Positions 28,301-39,400 of a DNA stretch of 64,000 nt are shown one piece after another. This DNA comes from Lottia gigantea. Taxonomy: Eukaryota; Mollusca; Gastropoda; Lottiidae. The DNA is taken from contig NW_008710601.1 in the NCBI RefSeq assembly GCF_000327385.1, positions 130,010-194,009 of the forward strand. Reading direction: 5' to 3'. The first letter of the stretch is position 1. Each line of letters starts with the position of its first letter. The notes under the pieces were generated by a model, which did not search any database, was not told the DNA's origin, and worked only from the letters and a program-made list of their open reading frames with translations. Made by a program: the position numbers and the translations under genes.

Positions 28301-31076
28301 TTACTGTATTATATACCAATTCATTTTTATCTAAAAATAGAGAAAAAAGAAAGAGACCCTTTTTAGCGAATAGCTAAAGAAACGACCAACGACGAACAGT
28401 CGACTGTGTGGTAGCAATTGATAAACTGAACAGATGAATCTGGAATGTAACCTGTCTTTGATCTATGGGTCAGTAACGTTTAATAGTGTTCTTAACACAA
28501 ACATGCGTCCAGTGCAAATTCATATACAACCATAATATGGTGCACAAATAACACTTTCTGTTAAATTAAAAGTATCCTTGAGCCAAGAGCAAGGCAATCG
28601 ACATTTCAAATGAGAAACAAGACGAAACTCCCATTATACTGCACCAATTTACTGTTATGTCTGCATTTAGGCGAATCTGCATCTATATATATGTACGAAG
28701 ATAATATTTATATAGGAATTGAAATGAGAAGAAAACAATTGAATTTATTTTGCTTTCGAAGAAGAAATATGTGATATGGCAAAAATTAATATCTGACGAA
28801 ATTCAATAATAATCCGTTAAAACGAGAAACATCAATAAATTTTGCTAGGATTATATCAGATCGATTTCTTACTATTAAAATAACTGAAACATTGACTAGC
28901 TTTATAACTTGTGCATTAACTGGAACTTATCTAATCAATGGAAATCGAAAGAATTCTGAGTTAACATTGATGTTCTGTTAAAAATGCATTTCAGTTGAAA
29001 ATTATCACGTAGACTTATAACATATTCTGACTTACGTTGAAAATTTTTTCAACAGAAAAATACATATTACATTGCATTCGAAAATAAGTGTTCAACGATC
29101 AAGTTCATTTGAGCTAAAATTGGTAGTGAAAGTATCCAACATTTCAGTAACTTTGAGACTTAAAACATAAATACCAAAGCCATCATCGATGATGTAAAAG
29201 AATTACAAAATTGTAAATGTTTGACAAAGCTTTGCATGATCAAAATATGCAGATCTACACAGCACACACATTTCGTGTATGCTCTAATGGTCGAATTCTT
29301 CAAATATTCATAACAGTAATCCCCTGTATTCTAACGGTAATATTTCCTTAAAACCACTTAATCCCCCTATTCTAAACAACTTTTATATATTTTCATAATA
29401 AACTCTAATCTTACACTTTGCTGTTTCGTGTTTGACGCAACAATTTATACACAAAATATGAATTTTTAACGATATTTAGACATTGCGTGATAGTGAACAA
29501 AACAGACTTGTATACGTTTCTTAATCCCCCCTCTTACATTTAGATGATGGTAAAATGTTAGGAACTCGTTTTGTACGAAGGTATATCTCTGAAGAGTGAT
29601 TTTCTATTATCGATCTGTGAATTATATCAATTGCTATCCTATAGTTCATTCATTAACGTTCACGTGTGAAAAGGTAAATTAATTAATTAATTATATGAAA
29701 ATTGAAAGTTAGATGTCATGACAAGGTAGTGAAAACTGTAATTTCTGACTGATCACAATGTCTCTTTCCATTTCATTACTTTTCAATACAGATAGTAACC
29801 ACGCGTCAATACTTTGACTTCGTCATATCGTAAATGAAATGGAATTGAGTATTATGTCCTACTGTTTTGTTTCCGTTTGGACAAATGAAGACAGACAATG
29901 CTATGCAGTGAATAATGAGGGAAATTTTAGACAGGACAACGACATTACCCCACTACTTTTTAACTCTAAAACTGTCAATGGAATTCTCATATGTACAGTC
30001 TGTGACAAATATAGGACCTCGGTTTGTTGTACTATCCGACTGACTAAAGAAGCTGTTTAACGAACGAAATTAAGCGAAATTTCGCCCATTCGTTCTCGAT
30101 ATAGGTGATTTACAGACTAAACCACAAAATCAGCCTGTGTTTCAATCCTCTTTAAAAAAAAATATAAAAACGACATTATGTTAAAACAAAGTTATTAATT
30201 AAAGATCGTCTTAAAGTAACAATGTATACAAAGTGCAGTATTTTGTGTAAGAATGAATATTGGACCTCAGAATTGCACGTGGTCTAAGAGAGTACTAAAG
30301 CTAAATTAATATCAGTCGTAAATCATCGAAAAATGGAAAGAAAGAGTTGAAATAAATTGAAGATAGAAGATAAACCGAGGTAAAAACGAGGAAGTTCGTA
30401 AGGACGGTAAATCATGGTTAACTTGTTAAAATAACAGTAAATTCAGCGTATAACATGATATTATACCAGTGTTATATACTAGTGTTATAATATACGGGGT
30501 TATATTGTATACCAGACAGTATTCGTTATTTAACTACATTTCTGTTACAAACTTTGTAATCCAATGATCAATTTAGATTCTTCACACATTTTTTTCAAAA
30601 TATATCGCAATCTTTGTTTTAACTTCGATAATCTTGCTGACTTTTTTTCGGCACGATCAAACCGTTATACTAGAGTTATCATTTTATAGTACGTAATAGC
30701 TGTATTATGTAGTAGCTACATTCAATGTTTGTCGTAACGTAGCAGGGTATGCTCATCTTTGCGTACTACGACGATAACACCAAATTAGCAACATTAGTGT
30801 GCACAAAAAAAGGCGTCGCTTTTTCCTACTCGTACGTTTGAAAAAAGTTGGTAGTTGGTAAAAAAAATATTTTGTTATTTCTGAATATATGACAGAAGAT
30901 CGAGCTTGCTCAAATTGAATTATATACCCCATTATATGCCTAAATACCTTAATGTTTAGTTAGTTACTTTTGATATACTGAAATAAGCAATCGAAGTTAA
31001 ATCTTATCCTCGAGTTAAGACAGAAAGGGTTCAATATAAACTACTTACCAGCTAATATAAGAAATATCACTATCAT
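19333..31076 (-). CDS. PTK7: PTK7-like receptor, 5' end only: signal-peptide exon and first Ig-domain exon
   Basis: Two coding exons on the minus strand: 31076-31049 (28 bases) and 19635-19333 (303 bases), with an 11.4 kb intron between them. Exon 1 gives MIVIFLILAG, ends in phase 1 at a GTAAGT donor, and joins in frame to ITAVEG after a TTTCAG acceptor; together they form a typical signal peptide (about residues 1-16). Residues 22-110 form an Ig domain with Cys41, Trp53, the EDEGPYQC motif and Cys89, and the exon ends in phase 1 at GTAAGT, as is usual for Ig-domain exons. Compared from memory with the first Ig domain of vertebrate PTK7, the RRF..GS.L segment, the YQC/FQC strand and the closing NI all align. 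PTK7 is a catalytically inactive receptor tyrosine kinase of Wnt/planar-polarity signalling at the plasma membrane. The other Ig domains, membrane segment and pseudokinase were not found. Another Ig-superfamily receptor remains possible. Confidence 0.62.
20485..20600 (+). mobile_element. decayed SINE 3' end
   Basis: Contains ATTGCCGTAATCCTGGCAAA, CTACTTCATTAGCCC and a CATTTCATT tail, matching the last part of the full SINE (GCCGCTGTCCTGGCAAAATT, CTTCATTAGCCCAC, tail). Only the 3' end is recognisable. Confidence 0.65.
21109..21388. mobile_element. TTAA-flanked MITE, copy 1
   Basis: A 280-base element ending in TTAA on both sides, with imperfect terminal inverted repeats TTAAAGGAACAGTTTTGCC and (complement of right end) TTAAAGGTACAGGTTGGCC. 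Interior words such as GTGAGCTGTGAACACTATTA recur in the other copies. No transposase frame is present. TTAA targets are typical of piggyBac-type transposases, so a non-autonomous piggyBac-like element is plausible. Confidence 0.75.
22823..23122. mobile_element. TTAA-flanked MITE, copy 2 (opposite orientation, diverged right end)
   Basis: Begins TTAAAGGGACAGATAGGCCA and carries TAATAGTGTTCACAGCTCAC and TTTGAGCCTTCAGG, the complement of copy 1. Similarity fades after about 23010, and the right end near TCTTTAAA is estimated from length. Confidence 0.6.
23530..24120. repeat. minisatellite, exact 88-base period
   Basis: The word CTGTAGAATGTGACAAAG starts at 23621, 23709, 23797, 23885, 23973 and 24061, a constant 88-base period. 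Each unit contains AGAAGCT...AGCTTCT, a 7-base stem around GAGACAAGAAT. Degenerate pieces (GAAGAATGTGAC) continue to about 24360. Confidence 0.95.
24730..25101 (+). mobile_element. full-length tRNA-derived SINE with target-site duplication
   Basis: The element is 372 bases long, bounded by a perfect 12-base duplication CATAGTGTTTCA at 24718-24729 and 25102-25113. The head is tRNA-like, with a Pol III A box (TGGCTCAGTGAG, 24741-24752) and B box (GGTTCAATCCC, 24785-24795). A conserved central block follows (ACCGGGTTTCCTCCTGTCAG, then GATGCAGG, near 24830-24860). The 3' body includes ACAACAAACCGAGGCCCCGT and GGCAAAATTTTCCTCATGGC, and the tail is a short CATTT-type repeat. The intact duplication points to fairly recent insertion by LINE machinery. 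I cannot assign it to a named SINE family. It lies in the long first intron of the PTK7-like gene, antisense to it. Confidence 0.92.
26602..26760 (+). mobile_element. two decayed SINE central-block fragments
   Basis: TTCAGCCTAGGTTCCTCTTT plus CAGTGATGCAGG at about 26611-26672, and TTTTTCAACCTGAATTCCCC plus TGTCAATGATGC at about 26734-26758, both resemble the SINE central block (TTTCAACCGGGTTTCCTCCT, CAGTGATGCAGG). They may be two nested or neighbouring insertions. Confidence 0.5.
27084..27378. repeat. tandem duplication, ~140-base block, two copies
   Basis: The block with CTTTTGTCCAATGTCAATAT, GAGGATCTTAGTATATTAAT and CTGATATACTTCATAAAAGT occurs at 27084-27222 and 27240-27378, with a few substitutions and small indels. 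Confidence 0.88.
29832..30052 (-). mobile_element. decayed SINE copy
   Basis: The plus-strand words ATGAAGACAGACAATGCTAT, AATGAGGGAAATTTT and AGGACCTCGGTTTGTTG match the complement of the SINE 3' body seen at 41187-41453. Many substitutions are present, and the tRNA head is not recognisable. Confidence 0.65.
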
Positions 31077-33540
31077 TTTGTTCACTTAACTGCTATTACT
31101 GCTAAAAATCACCGAATATATAACCTCATTGAATACAAAATAACATTTAATTCATAACACTTCGAATATCACAAGCTATTTTATTATATCACTACTGGCA
31201 CAATGGTCAGTTGTCACTTTCAGGCCACAAAGTGCTGACAATCGGCTTTAATACAGGCTAGATGCCTTGATCCATGATCAGCTGACGACACTAGAACGTT
31301 GATGGTCCAAATTGACAACACTTTATTAAGTAATGGATAGTGTAGGTATAAATGACTTGGAAAGAAAATCACTGATAATGATTGTTCATTGATCAGCTAA
31401 AGCTATAAAAACGGTGGACATGTTGTACATACGCTACCACACGACTAGTTGTAACTTTTACAGTAAAGTACCATTACAGAGCAAAACTCCTCAATACTCT
31501 CCCTTGCACACCTGTCAATATCACATAGACCCTCCTCCTTAAACCACCAATCAAATCACCGTAAATTTGACAGTTAATGGGGAAAAATGGAAAATCGTCT
31601 GCTAAAACCACGTGAACGTTTTCTTTTCCATTGCCTTGACGAAGATTCCAAATCAATGCTTTCAAGACGAAAGATTCACAAGTTAGTTCACTATCACTTC
31701 AGTTAGAAAATTCAAACACAATATTTCCTCATAGAACGTAAAACACAAGCTATTCACAGTGTAGCACCATCTCGTTAGAATAAACGCCAAGTTCCCTGTT
31801 TTAAGTGAAATATCAGCGTTGATCAACGTTTTACGTCTTTTTACGACATAAAACCAAGTTATCCTATCGATTTCCCAAAAGCTCATTAAAGAATATCCCG
31901 TTAGTTATTGGCCTTTAGGAACGGGCTCAGTCAGACGAGGCTTCTATAACCGTGTGGACAAACGAGCCGAGCGTGGCAATTTGTTCAACTTTCTTCAAAG
32001 TATATCTTTAGTCTCGTTTCAACTTCTGTTATTTTCTTCTTCGATGTTCAATGTTGTTGTTAGTACTGATACATCTTTTACGATGCGTTGAGCAAAGAAA
32101 ATACACGGAACATGAAACTTGGCTATACGATCTCAGCTCAAATTACATTAGACAAGTGTAAAAGCTTCTTTGATTTATTTCTAAAGGGAAGTAACCTAAA
32201 GTTATTCTTTGTTGTTTAGATATATTATTACCTGCTATATTACCTGCTATATCAGGGAATTTCTATATTTTTCTTTCTATTACCCCTTTTAGGATCCTTG
32301 GTCGTTTATATTACACACATTCCTCCTATAAATCCTTACTATTTCGTGATTTTCTCTGTTTTTCTCACTGATTTTTCTGCAATCTTTTTCATGTCTGAGA
32401 ATATTATCCTCTATTTAGATTAAAAAAAATTACCTTCTGCAATGGGTAAGGATTTGCTGTTAGTAAAGTGCTCTGCAAGTTCAGTTGTATATCGAATTCT
32501 ATCACTTATTTCTATGAGAATTGGAATATCAGCTTTTGTGTTCTTGAAGACATAAACATGAGCGCACATTAGCACTTCGAAATTCGTTTTTAAAGAGGAA
32601 AATTGTCAGCCAAAAGTTTTTAGTTGTAATTTTTAGAAGAAAATATATTTCCGTGTGAACTAGCAAAAAATATAATTTTATCCTCGCAAAGTCATTCTAT
32701 GACTGTTTTCAGTTGAGATTTAGAATTTACTAAAAAAAAAATCCACAAATTTAGATTTACCAATGATTTGGCAAAGAAAGTGGTTCTGCGCTGGAATGCA
32801 TCGTAGGGCCTACTGTTATGACGATAGAAGAATAATTCATTCTAAATTTTTCATAATCAAATTTATGAGTGGGTCAGCCCCTCTGTCGTGCCTCGCCGAT
32901 CGACATTGCTTTCAGTCCAGAAGTCTTTTACTCGACGGTTCCCAAGTAAGTCAAGGGAGAGCACTGACGATGATGTAAAAGCGGCTACGATGGAAAAAAA
33001 AGTCGATGGAGTATTCTTGATATGAACTTGAAGCTTGAAATTGCAGCGATTCTTATAATTCCGACGTGCCGTTGACTTTTATTATGTTAATCTATATATC
33101 ACAGAGTATCTTAAAATGATGAGTCGTCATTTTAACATTGAAACGCAGATAATTCTGGACAAACATGGATTTGAGCTGTGAACACTATAACTGATTAGCT
33201 CAGCTAAAAAAAAAATCCAGTTTCTGAGACTAAAGTTTGATTGGTCAAAAAAAATGGCCCACCCATCCTTTAAATATTCGACATACGAAAATAAAGGATA
33301 AAACATAATATCCCCAATGAACATTTTTGAAAAAAAAATATGATAAATTCTTATGTATCTTGTGGCTATTTGTCTAATTTAAAGTGTGTCGTGTTGTATT
33401 TGTAACGCCATGATGATTGTAATATCTATCTAGCCATAGGATTGTTTCCTTTAAATTAGAATATTGCCGATAATTTACTCAATTATTCGCACTGTCAATT
33501 TATAATACAGACTGTGTCCAGTCGAATAATGATAATTTAA
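31077..33540. other. 5' region of the PTK7-like gene, upstream sequence
   Basis: The promoter and 5' UTR of the minus-strand PTK7-like gene should be here, but I cannot fix a start site. Patches at 31480-31660 and 32760-32990 are richer in GC than their surroundings. Short frames there match nothing I know. Confidence 0.35.
33095..33273. mobile_element. TTAA-flanked MITE, copy 4 (partial)
   Basis: Contains AATTCTGGACAAACATGGAT, GAGCTGTGAACACTATAACT, TTGATTGGTCAAA and the end CATCCTTTAA, in the same orientation as copy 1. The left end is not clear. Confidence 0.6.
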
Positions 33541-33651
33541 TTAAGAAAATACTGTAAGTTTATCCTCTATTTGGCAATTTCCAGTCCGTTGAACAAACGA
33601 ACTATTCGTGACACAAAAACTTCCCGATATTTATGTCAGGAGACCATAAAG

Positions 33652-34014
33652 ATGGACTCAGACCAAGTGGCCGAGATAGTCTGTAAATGCTCAATACGAG
33701 ACTATCGAGACCGCTCAACTATCCGACTAAGATACCAGTATCTACAGGAAGCAGAACACCAGAAACTGAAGTTGTCAGTGCTCTTAAGGCGACTAAATTC
33801 ATTAAGTGATCTGGTTCTTACAGACCTTACCCATTACAAGCAGTCTTTGAATAATCCATATTCTAAGATTATAGAGTGGCAGGGAATTTTTCAAGTGGGA
33901 CTTTCTCGTAAAACAAGCGAAAAAGTCACCAAAAAGGACTCTACAGCACTTGGTGTTCCTAGACAATCACCCATCCAAGTACTAATGTACGCCGACGTTG
34001 CTTTACTTCAGTGA
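33652..34014 (+). CDS. possible small protein of unknown function (120 residues)
   Basis: An open frame runs from 33541 to the TGA at 34012-34014. The first in-frame ATG is at 33652 (MDSDQVAEIVCKCSIRDYRD). The middle is rich in Arg, Lys, Leu and Glu (for example RYQYLQEAEHQKLKLSVLLR) and could form an amphipathic helix. I recognise no family. A pyrimidine-rich acceptor-like site ending in TTTCCAG at about 33577-33583 would open an exon in the same frame, so this could be the last exon of a spliced gene with its 5' part unseen. An AATAAA lies about 160 bases past the stop. The composition looks more coding-like than the surrounding AT-rich DNA, but chance cannot be excluded. Confidence 0.35.
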   Translation: MDSDQVAEIVCKCSIRDYRDRSTIRLRYQYLQEAEHQKLKLSVLLRRLNSLSDLVLTDLTHYKQSLNNPYSKIIEWQGIFQVGLSRKTSEKVTKKDSTALGVPRQSPIQVLMYADVALLQ

Positions 34015-34383
34015 TCAGACGAGAACTGTTCTTTCAGCGTGGTATGGCTCTTGACATTATAATACGAATGCCATAAGATAACGACAGAGATCCAAGAATG
34101 AATCAAAGTGGCCGTCTTATATTGAATAGATCAGAGAAATTGATTGAATACTATAATATTGCAATTTTTACTCAATAAATGGTATTACAGTTTTTCCTCA
34201 TCTACACCACCAAACTTTAAGGCCGACCGGTTATCAGAATGGGTGCAAATATTGAGAATACCATTAGAAGAATAAACTGGAATAATTCCAAAGAAGGAAT
34301 ATGCAATGAATTTCATGTGAGGGTATTCAGACTCAAGGAATTAATGTGAAACATATAGGTGTCTTTATGTCTTACGATCTTGA

Positions 34384-34605
34384 GATCTTCAGACAACTGT
34401 CCCAAAAACAAAACCTAAAAAAACATGTTGTTACTCAGAGTTTCACGCTATGCGATCTTCAGACAACTGTCCTTAAAACAAAACCTATAAAACATGTTGT
34501 TGTTACTCAGAGTTTCACACTATGCGATCTTCAGACAACTGTCCTTAAAACAAAACCTATATACCATGTTGTTCATGAATTTCACGCTATGCGATCTTCA
34601 GACGT
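34384..34605. repeat. tandem repeat, ~70-base unit, three copies
   Basis: GATCTTCAGACAACTGTCC recurs at 34384, 34454 and 34526, and its first half again at 34592. Units are 70, 72 and 66 bases. The open frame 34346-34717 depends on this array and is probably not a gene. Confidence 0.85.
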
Positions 34606-35144
34606 ATGTCTTATACATTTGGCCAACCTCATTGAACATTTGTGTAACTTGACCTCATCGATACTTGAAAATGGTAGTGACTATTTGTCACGACAAACAT
34701 CAGAATACAATAGTTAAAGATCTTAACACGGGATACAGCCTTTATATTGAAACATTGAATTTCAATTTATTTCTGTTGTTTCAGTAATCCTTTAATGGTC
34801 ACCATTTCCTTCTTCACACCTTTACAATAATAGGTCATTTGAATGAGTGAAATGTATATCATAAGCCAACTAGAGTTGGTGACCATCTAACCAACCCATA
34901 TTCCTGATGACGGTGTGAGAACCACATTGAATCGTTGAAGTAATACATATTCCAGAAGTATATATCCATATACTTGTCTTATTTATCTATATACACAGTA
35001 ATAATTTATCTTGAATTTTAAACTAATTCAGCTAATAATTCGGACCAGTCTAATAAAATTATACTGATTTTTTGTTTTAATTTTATACCTGTTATGGTGA
35101 ATTGCAAATTGAAATTCCCAGTAAATAAATGACATCTGCAATTT

Positions 35145-35262
35145 TTTTTGCTGTTCAGTCAAAAGTCTTCAGAAGTACTAGAAATGTACGAAAATCATAT
35201 AATTCCTTTAAAAATATCTGAAACTAGGAATTTTACTCACTATGTCTTTTCTGTGTATCACA
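35145..35262. mobile_element. TTAA-flanked MITE, copy 5 (fragment)
   Basis: Contains AGTCTTCAGAAGTACTAGAA, ATGTACGAAAATCATATAAT and AACTAGGAATTTTACTC, matching the left half of copy 1. It stops abruptly near CTATGTCTTTT. The following ATCACAGAGTATCTTAA is also found beside copy 4 (about 33098-33115). Confidence 0.55.
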
Positions 35263-35296
35263 GAGTATCTTAAGATAGCTTGCCAGGCAAGGTAAC

Positions 35297-35929
35297 ATAC
35301 GCCCACTGGCAGCTTTTGAACATAAATATTTAGCAGTACAGTAACAATCACCAGTATGAAATATTCAACCTTCAGTCATACACTTCTTTTGAACTCTTTA
35401 GCACAACACTGAATAATATTGAGTATGAGTTATTGCCCTAGTTCTTGAAAACGTGTTCAATCTTTAGCTCTTGAAAACTCTAGAAGGCAAATATTCAATC
35501 TTAACGACTGAATAATAAAACCAAGTTTTGTCAAAATCCAGAATCATGCCTTTTAGTGTTTAAGAGCTAAATTTGAAAGCGGTTCAAGAACAAGGGCAAT
35601 AACTCATACTAAATTTCTTTTAATTCTGATTTTCAATAGGGTTCATCCTTGGATGATTACGAACATTCACACCAAGTTTCATCAAAGTGATTACGTGCTA
35701 AAAATTGAACGCGTTTTCAATAACAAGGGCAATAACTCATACTAAATATTTTTCGATTTTTCTGATTTTCAATAGGGTTCATCCTTGGGTGATTACAAAC
35801 AACCATACCAAGTTTCGTCGAAATCAGTCAAGAATTGTGCCTTGTGGAGTGTTTACAAGCAATTGTGGACGGACGGACGGACCGACCGACATGGGTGACG
35901 GCAATATACGCCCCCCATGTGGGCGTATA
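35297..35929. mobile_element. mollusc-type repeat with terminal hairpin and internal duplication
   Basis: Starts with ATACGCCCAC (35297-35306) and ends with the hairpin TATACGCCC...GGGCGTATA (35905-35929), an inverted match to the start. The interior carries two tandem copies (from about 35583 and 35717) of a block with AACAAGGGCAATAACTCATA, TTTTCAATAGGGTTCATCCT and CCAAGTTTC. A GGACGGACGGACGGACCGAC run lies near 35869-35888. Words of this kind are very common in mollusc genomes (from memory). No coding capacity. Confidence 0.65.
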
Positions 35930-36416
35930 AAAAGTAAATGTAATGTTTGTAACATATTGGACTGAATTCTTTCCTTTTGATCGTGGTCATTCAATATTTT
36001 ATATATATAATTGACCACCAAGATAATTCAACACTTGTTTCATACAAATGAGTATAAATATGAGTGGAATAATAGAGTTCCACAGTTCCAGTTGTTTTCA
36101 TCTTACACCTCGTATGTATATTTGAATCTTAACTAACTAGTTATGGAGAACAAATAAAGTTGTTGATATTTGAAAAGAAGTCTTAATAGATATACGGGAG
36201 CAGAATTTTATAGAAAAGAGCTACAGGTACGTAAAATTTTATTAAATTTAAAACATGTCAAAAAAGATGTTATATTCCTTTAACTATCAATAAGCGGCAT
36301 AAAAATAAATATAAATATACTATTTACATAAGAACATATGTTCATTGTAATCGATACCGTCTTGTATAGTATATTCTTTTCATTTTAATTATTTTGATAA
36401 TGAAAACACTTTAAAC

Positions 36417-39400
36417 ATGGGTGAGTTTTTTTGTTATCTTTTTTTTATCTTTCTCCACTTAAATTTGAATTTTCTCTTTTTTCTGTGATCTCATTCATTC
36501 TTCTGTTTATTTTCTCTCTTCTCCCGACTAATTTATCTTTTCTCCTGTCTACCTCTCTTCTCCTGCCTATATTCTCTCTAATCCTGATTACATCCTCTTA
36601 TCTCCTGACTACTTCTCTTCTACTGATTATACTCTCTTATCTCCTGACTAGAAAAGTAGGACGTAAAACTCCATTCATTTCATTTCATTTATCTCCTGAC
36701 TACCTCTCTTCTACTGATTATACTCTCTTATCTCCTGACTACTGATTATACTCTCTTCTACTGATTATACTCTCTTATCTCCTGACTACCTCTCTTCTAC
36801 TGATTATACTCTCTAATCTCCTGACTACCTCTCTTCTACTGATTATACTCTCTTATCTCCTGACTACCTCTCTTCTACTGATTATACTCTCTTATCTCCT
36901 GACTACCTCTCTTCTACTGATTATACTCTCTTATCTCCTGACTACCTCTCTTCTACTGATTATACTCTCTTATCTCCTGACTACCTCTCTTCTACTGATT
37001 ATAGTCTCTTATCTCCTGACTACCTCTCTTCTACTGATTATAGTCTCTTATCTCCTGACTACTTCTCTTCTGCTGATTATACTCTCTTATCTCCTGGCTA
37101 CCTCTCTGACTAAATTCCATCTTCTCCTGACTACATTCTATCTTCTCCTGACTAAATTCTAGCTTCTCCTGACTAAATTCTCTCTTCTGCTGACTAAATT
37201 TCGTCTCCTCCTGACTAAATTCTATCTTCTCCTGACTAAATTCTATCTTCTCCTGACTACATTCTATCTTCTCCTGACTAAATTCTCTCTTCTCCTGACT
37301 AAATTTTCTCTTCTCTTCATAGGCCTATAAACTTTTCTGACTAAATTCTATCTTCTCCTGACTAAATTCTATCTTCTCCTGACTATAGGCCTATTATCCA
37401 TTCTCCTGACTAAATTCTCTCTTCTCCAGACTAAATTCTTTTTTTTCTGTTTATTTTCTCTCTTCTCCAGACTGCAATTTTACTTCTTTAACATCTGCAC
37501 TCTAATTTAAATTTTCTATAATATATTGTTGCAGCAACGATACAACAAACAGCCAAATCAACTCTGCACAGTCTGGTTCTGGTTGTCGTCGTCATTCTGT
37601 TAATAATGATTTCCCACATGTCCTCATGGTATCCAACACCCAACATCAGAAACGTTATTTACTCGGAATCTCCTATTCACCAGAAAACTCTACGGAAAAT
37701 TGTAGCAGCTTCATGGTCTCCGGATCATGATAAACTTCTAAATAGGCAACAGCCGACAAAAAGGTTTCGACCGAACTGGAATTCAAGCTCTTCAAAAGAT
37801 TTCTACGATCAATTCCGGAAGGACGTTTTTCTTATGCTTAAAAATGACTCCGCTGAGCAATCACATCGAGCATCACCAGAATTCAAATTCAATCGAATTA
37901 GTGACAGACGAAAGGAACCAGAGTTCAGCAGCACAACTGGCCATCCAACTTCATTAACTGATGCCAAGAATCAGTCAGAAACATCGCCTGACGACCTAAC
38001 AGTAGACGAACAACCTAGATACTCGTGTAGACACAATAAAAAGTGGAAACTTCCGTCATGTAGTAAATTAATAGCTGGTAATGAAAGCGAACAATTGGAT
38101 GCCCGTTATTTTACCAGAGCGTGTTGGAAAGAAGTACCAAGTAACGAAGATTTGATCAAAGCTACTTCAAATTGTGAAGATTATCGTATGACTGGAAAAT
38201 ATATCATGGATTTTACTGAAGAAGAAGCGAAATTTCCTTTGGCATTTAGTATCATGATGTATAAGGACGCAAACCAAGTTGAAGAACTATTAAGGGCCAT
38301 ATATAGACCTCATAATTATTACTGCATACACGTGGACGCTAAGGCAGATTTGGGCGTACATCACGCCATACAAAATATTACCCGATGTTTAAAAAATGTA
38401 CAAATGGCTTCGAGAAGTATAAAAGTCGTGTGGGGCAAATTTTCGGTTCTGGAGTCAGAGTTAATATGCATGCGAGACTTACTTAGTTACAGTGATTGGA
38501 AATATTTCATAAATTTAACTGGTCAGGAATACCCTTTAAAAACTAATTCACAAATAGTGAAAATATTGAAATTGTTTCATGGTGCCAACAGTGTTGATGT
38601 TGCTGAAGACAGGTAAGTTACTAGTTTATTATATCTACCAGATGCCAAACGCAAATCCAAAAAAAATCATAAAACTAAGTAATAATTAATTAAAGATGGG
38701 TTCCCTTGAAAATGCTAATACTTATATTGATAGAAAGAAGAGGTGTTCTAATGACAAATGTCCATAATTAATTCATAATTAGCTAAATTAGAAGAGAATT
38801 ATCAGCAGAATTCCAATGAGTGACCGATCAAGAAAGGTCAAAAAGCCTTTTTTTTTTATTCAGACTGTACAAACATGGACATTATGATTGGTTAAAACTC
38901 TTAATTATATGCAATAAGAACATAATGATATGATTAAGAATTAAGAAACCCATCTTTACACTAAGTATTATTGGAACATACTTTGAAGCGTGTTTCAAGA
39001 ATTATTTAGTTTAATGGATATATCGTCTTATATAGAGATTCTATTCTTTAGTCATGGTACCTGGTAAGTCCAACTGATGAATATATACACTTGTTGACCA
39101 AGTTTGAGACTTTAAATTGCATGTCCATTCTAAGGGCTAGTATCCTTTTTAAGAATGTCGATGCTACTAAGTGTAAGTGGTCCACTGGTCGTTGGCTTTA
39201 CTCCTTTAAATCTTCAGATCAATATGGAGAGCAAGATGGAGAAGAAAAGGCCGACCACCTCATGGTATTAAACCAAGGAAAGGAAATATTCACGTTGTAT
39301 TAAATAGACAATTTGTAAACTATACAATCATCAATCAGGTGTCTAAAGATTTTATAAAATGGTTGAACAATACTATTGTACCCGATGAGACACTGTTTGC

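Larger units (their letters stand above)
19636..31048. other. first intron of the PTK7-like gene (11.4 kb)
   Basis: Bounded by the GTAAG donor and TTTCAG acceptor on the minus strand. It carries two TTAA MITEs, the 88-base satellite, the full-length SINE and older SINE pieces, and a 140-base duplication. No exon was recognised. The frame at 21611-21973 (120 residues on the plus strand) has no family features. Large first introns of receptors often hold enhancers, but none can be shown here. Confidence 0.6.

Noticed and set aside
34346-34717. 123-residue frame with internal sequence repeats
   Set aside because: It is produced by the 70-base tandem repeat. Unit lengths of 70, 72 and 66 are not all multiples of three, so the frame shifts from unit to unit by chance.
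36431-36745. 104-residue Ser/Leu-rich frame
   Set aside because: It lies in the CT-rich satellite of GCNT-like intron 1 and runs through the inserted SINE tail.
37606-38616. Taking the ATG at 37606 as the start of the GCNT-like protein
   Set aside because: The frame is open upstream and encodes the rest of the membrane anchor. Starting here would cut the anchor in half, and the split start at 36417 fits the splice phase.
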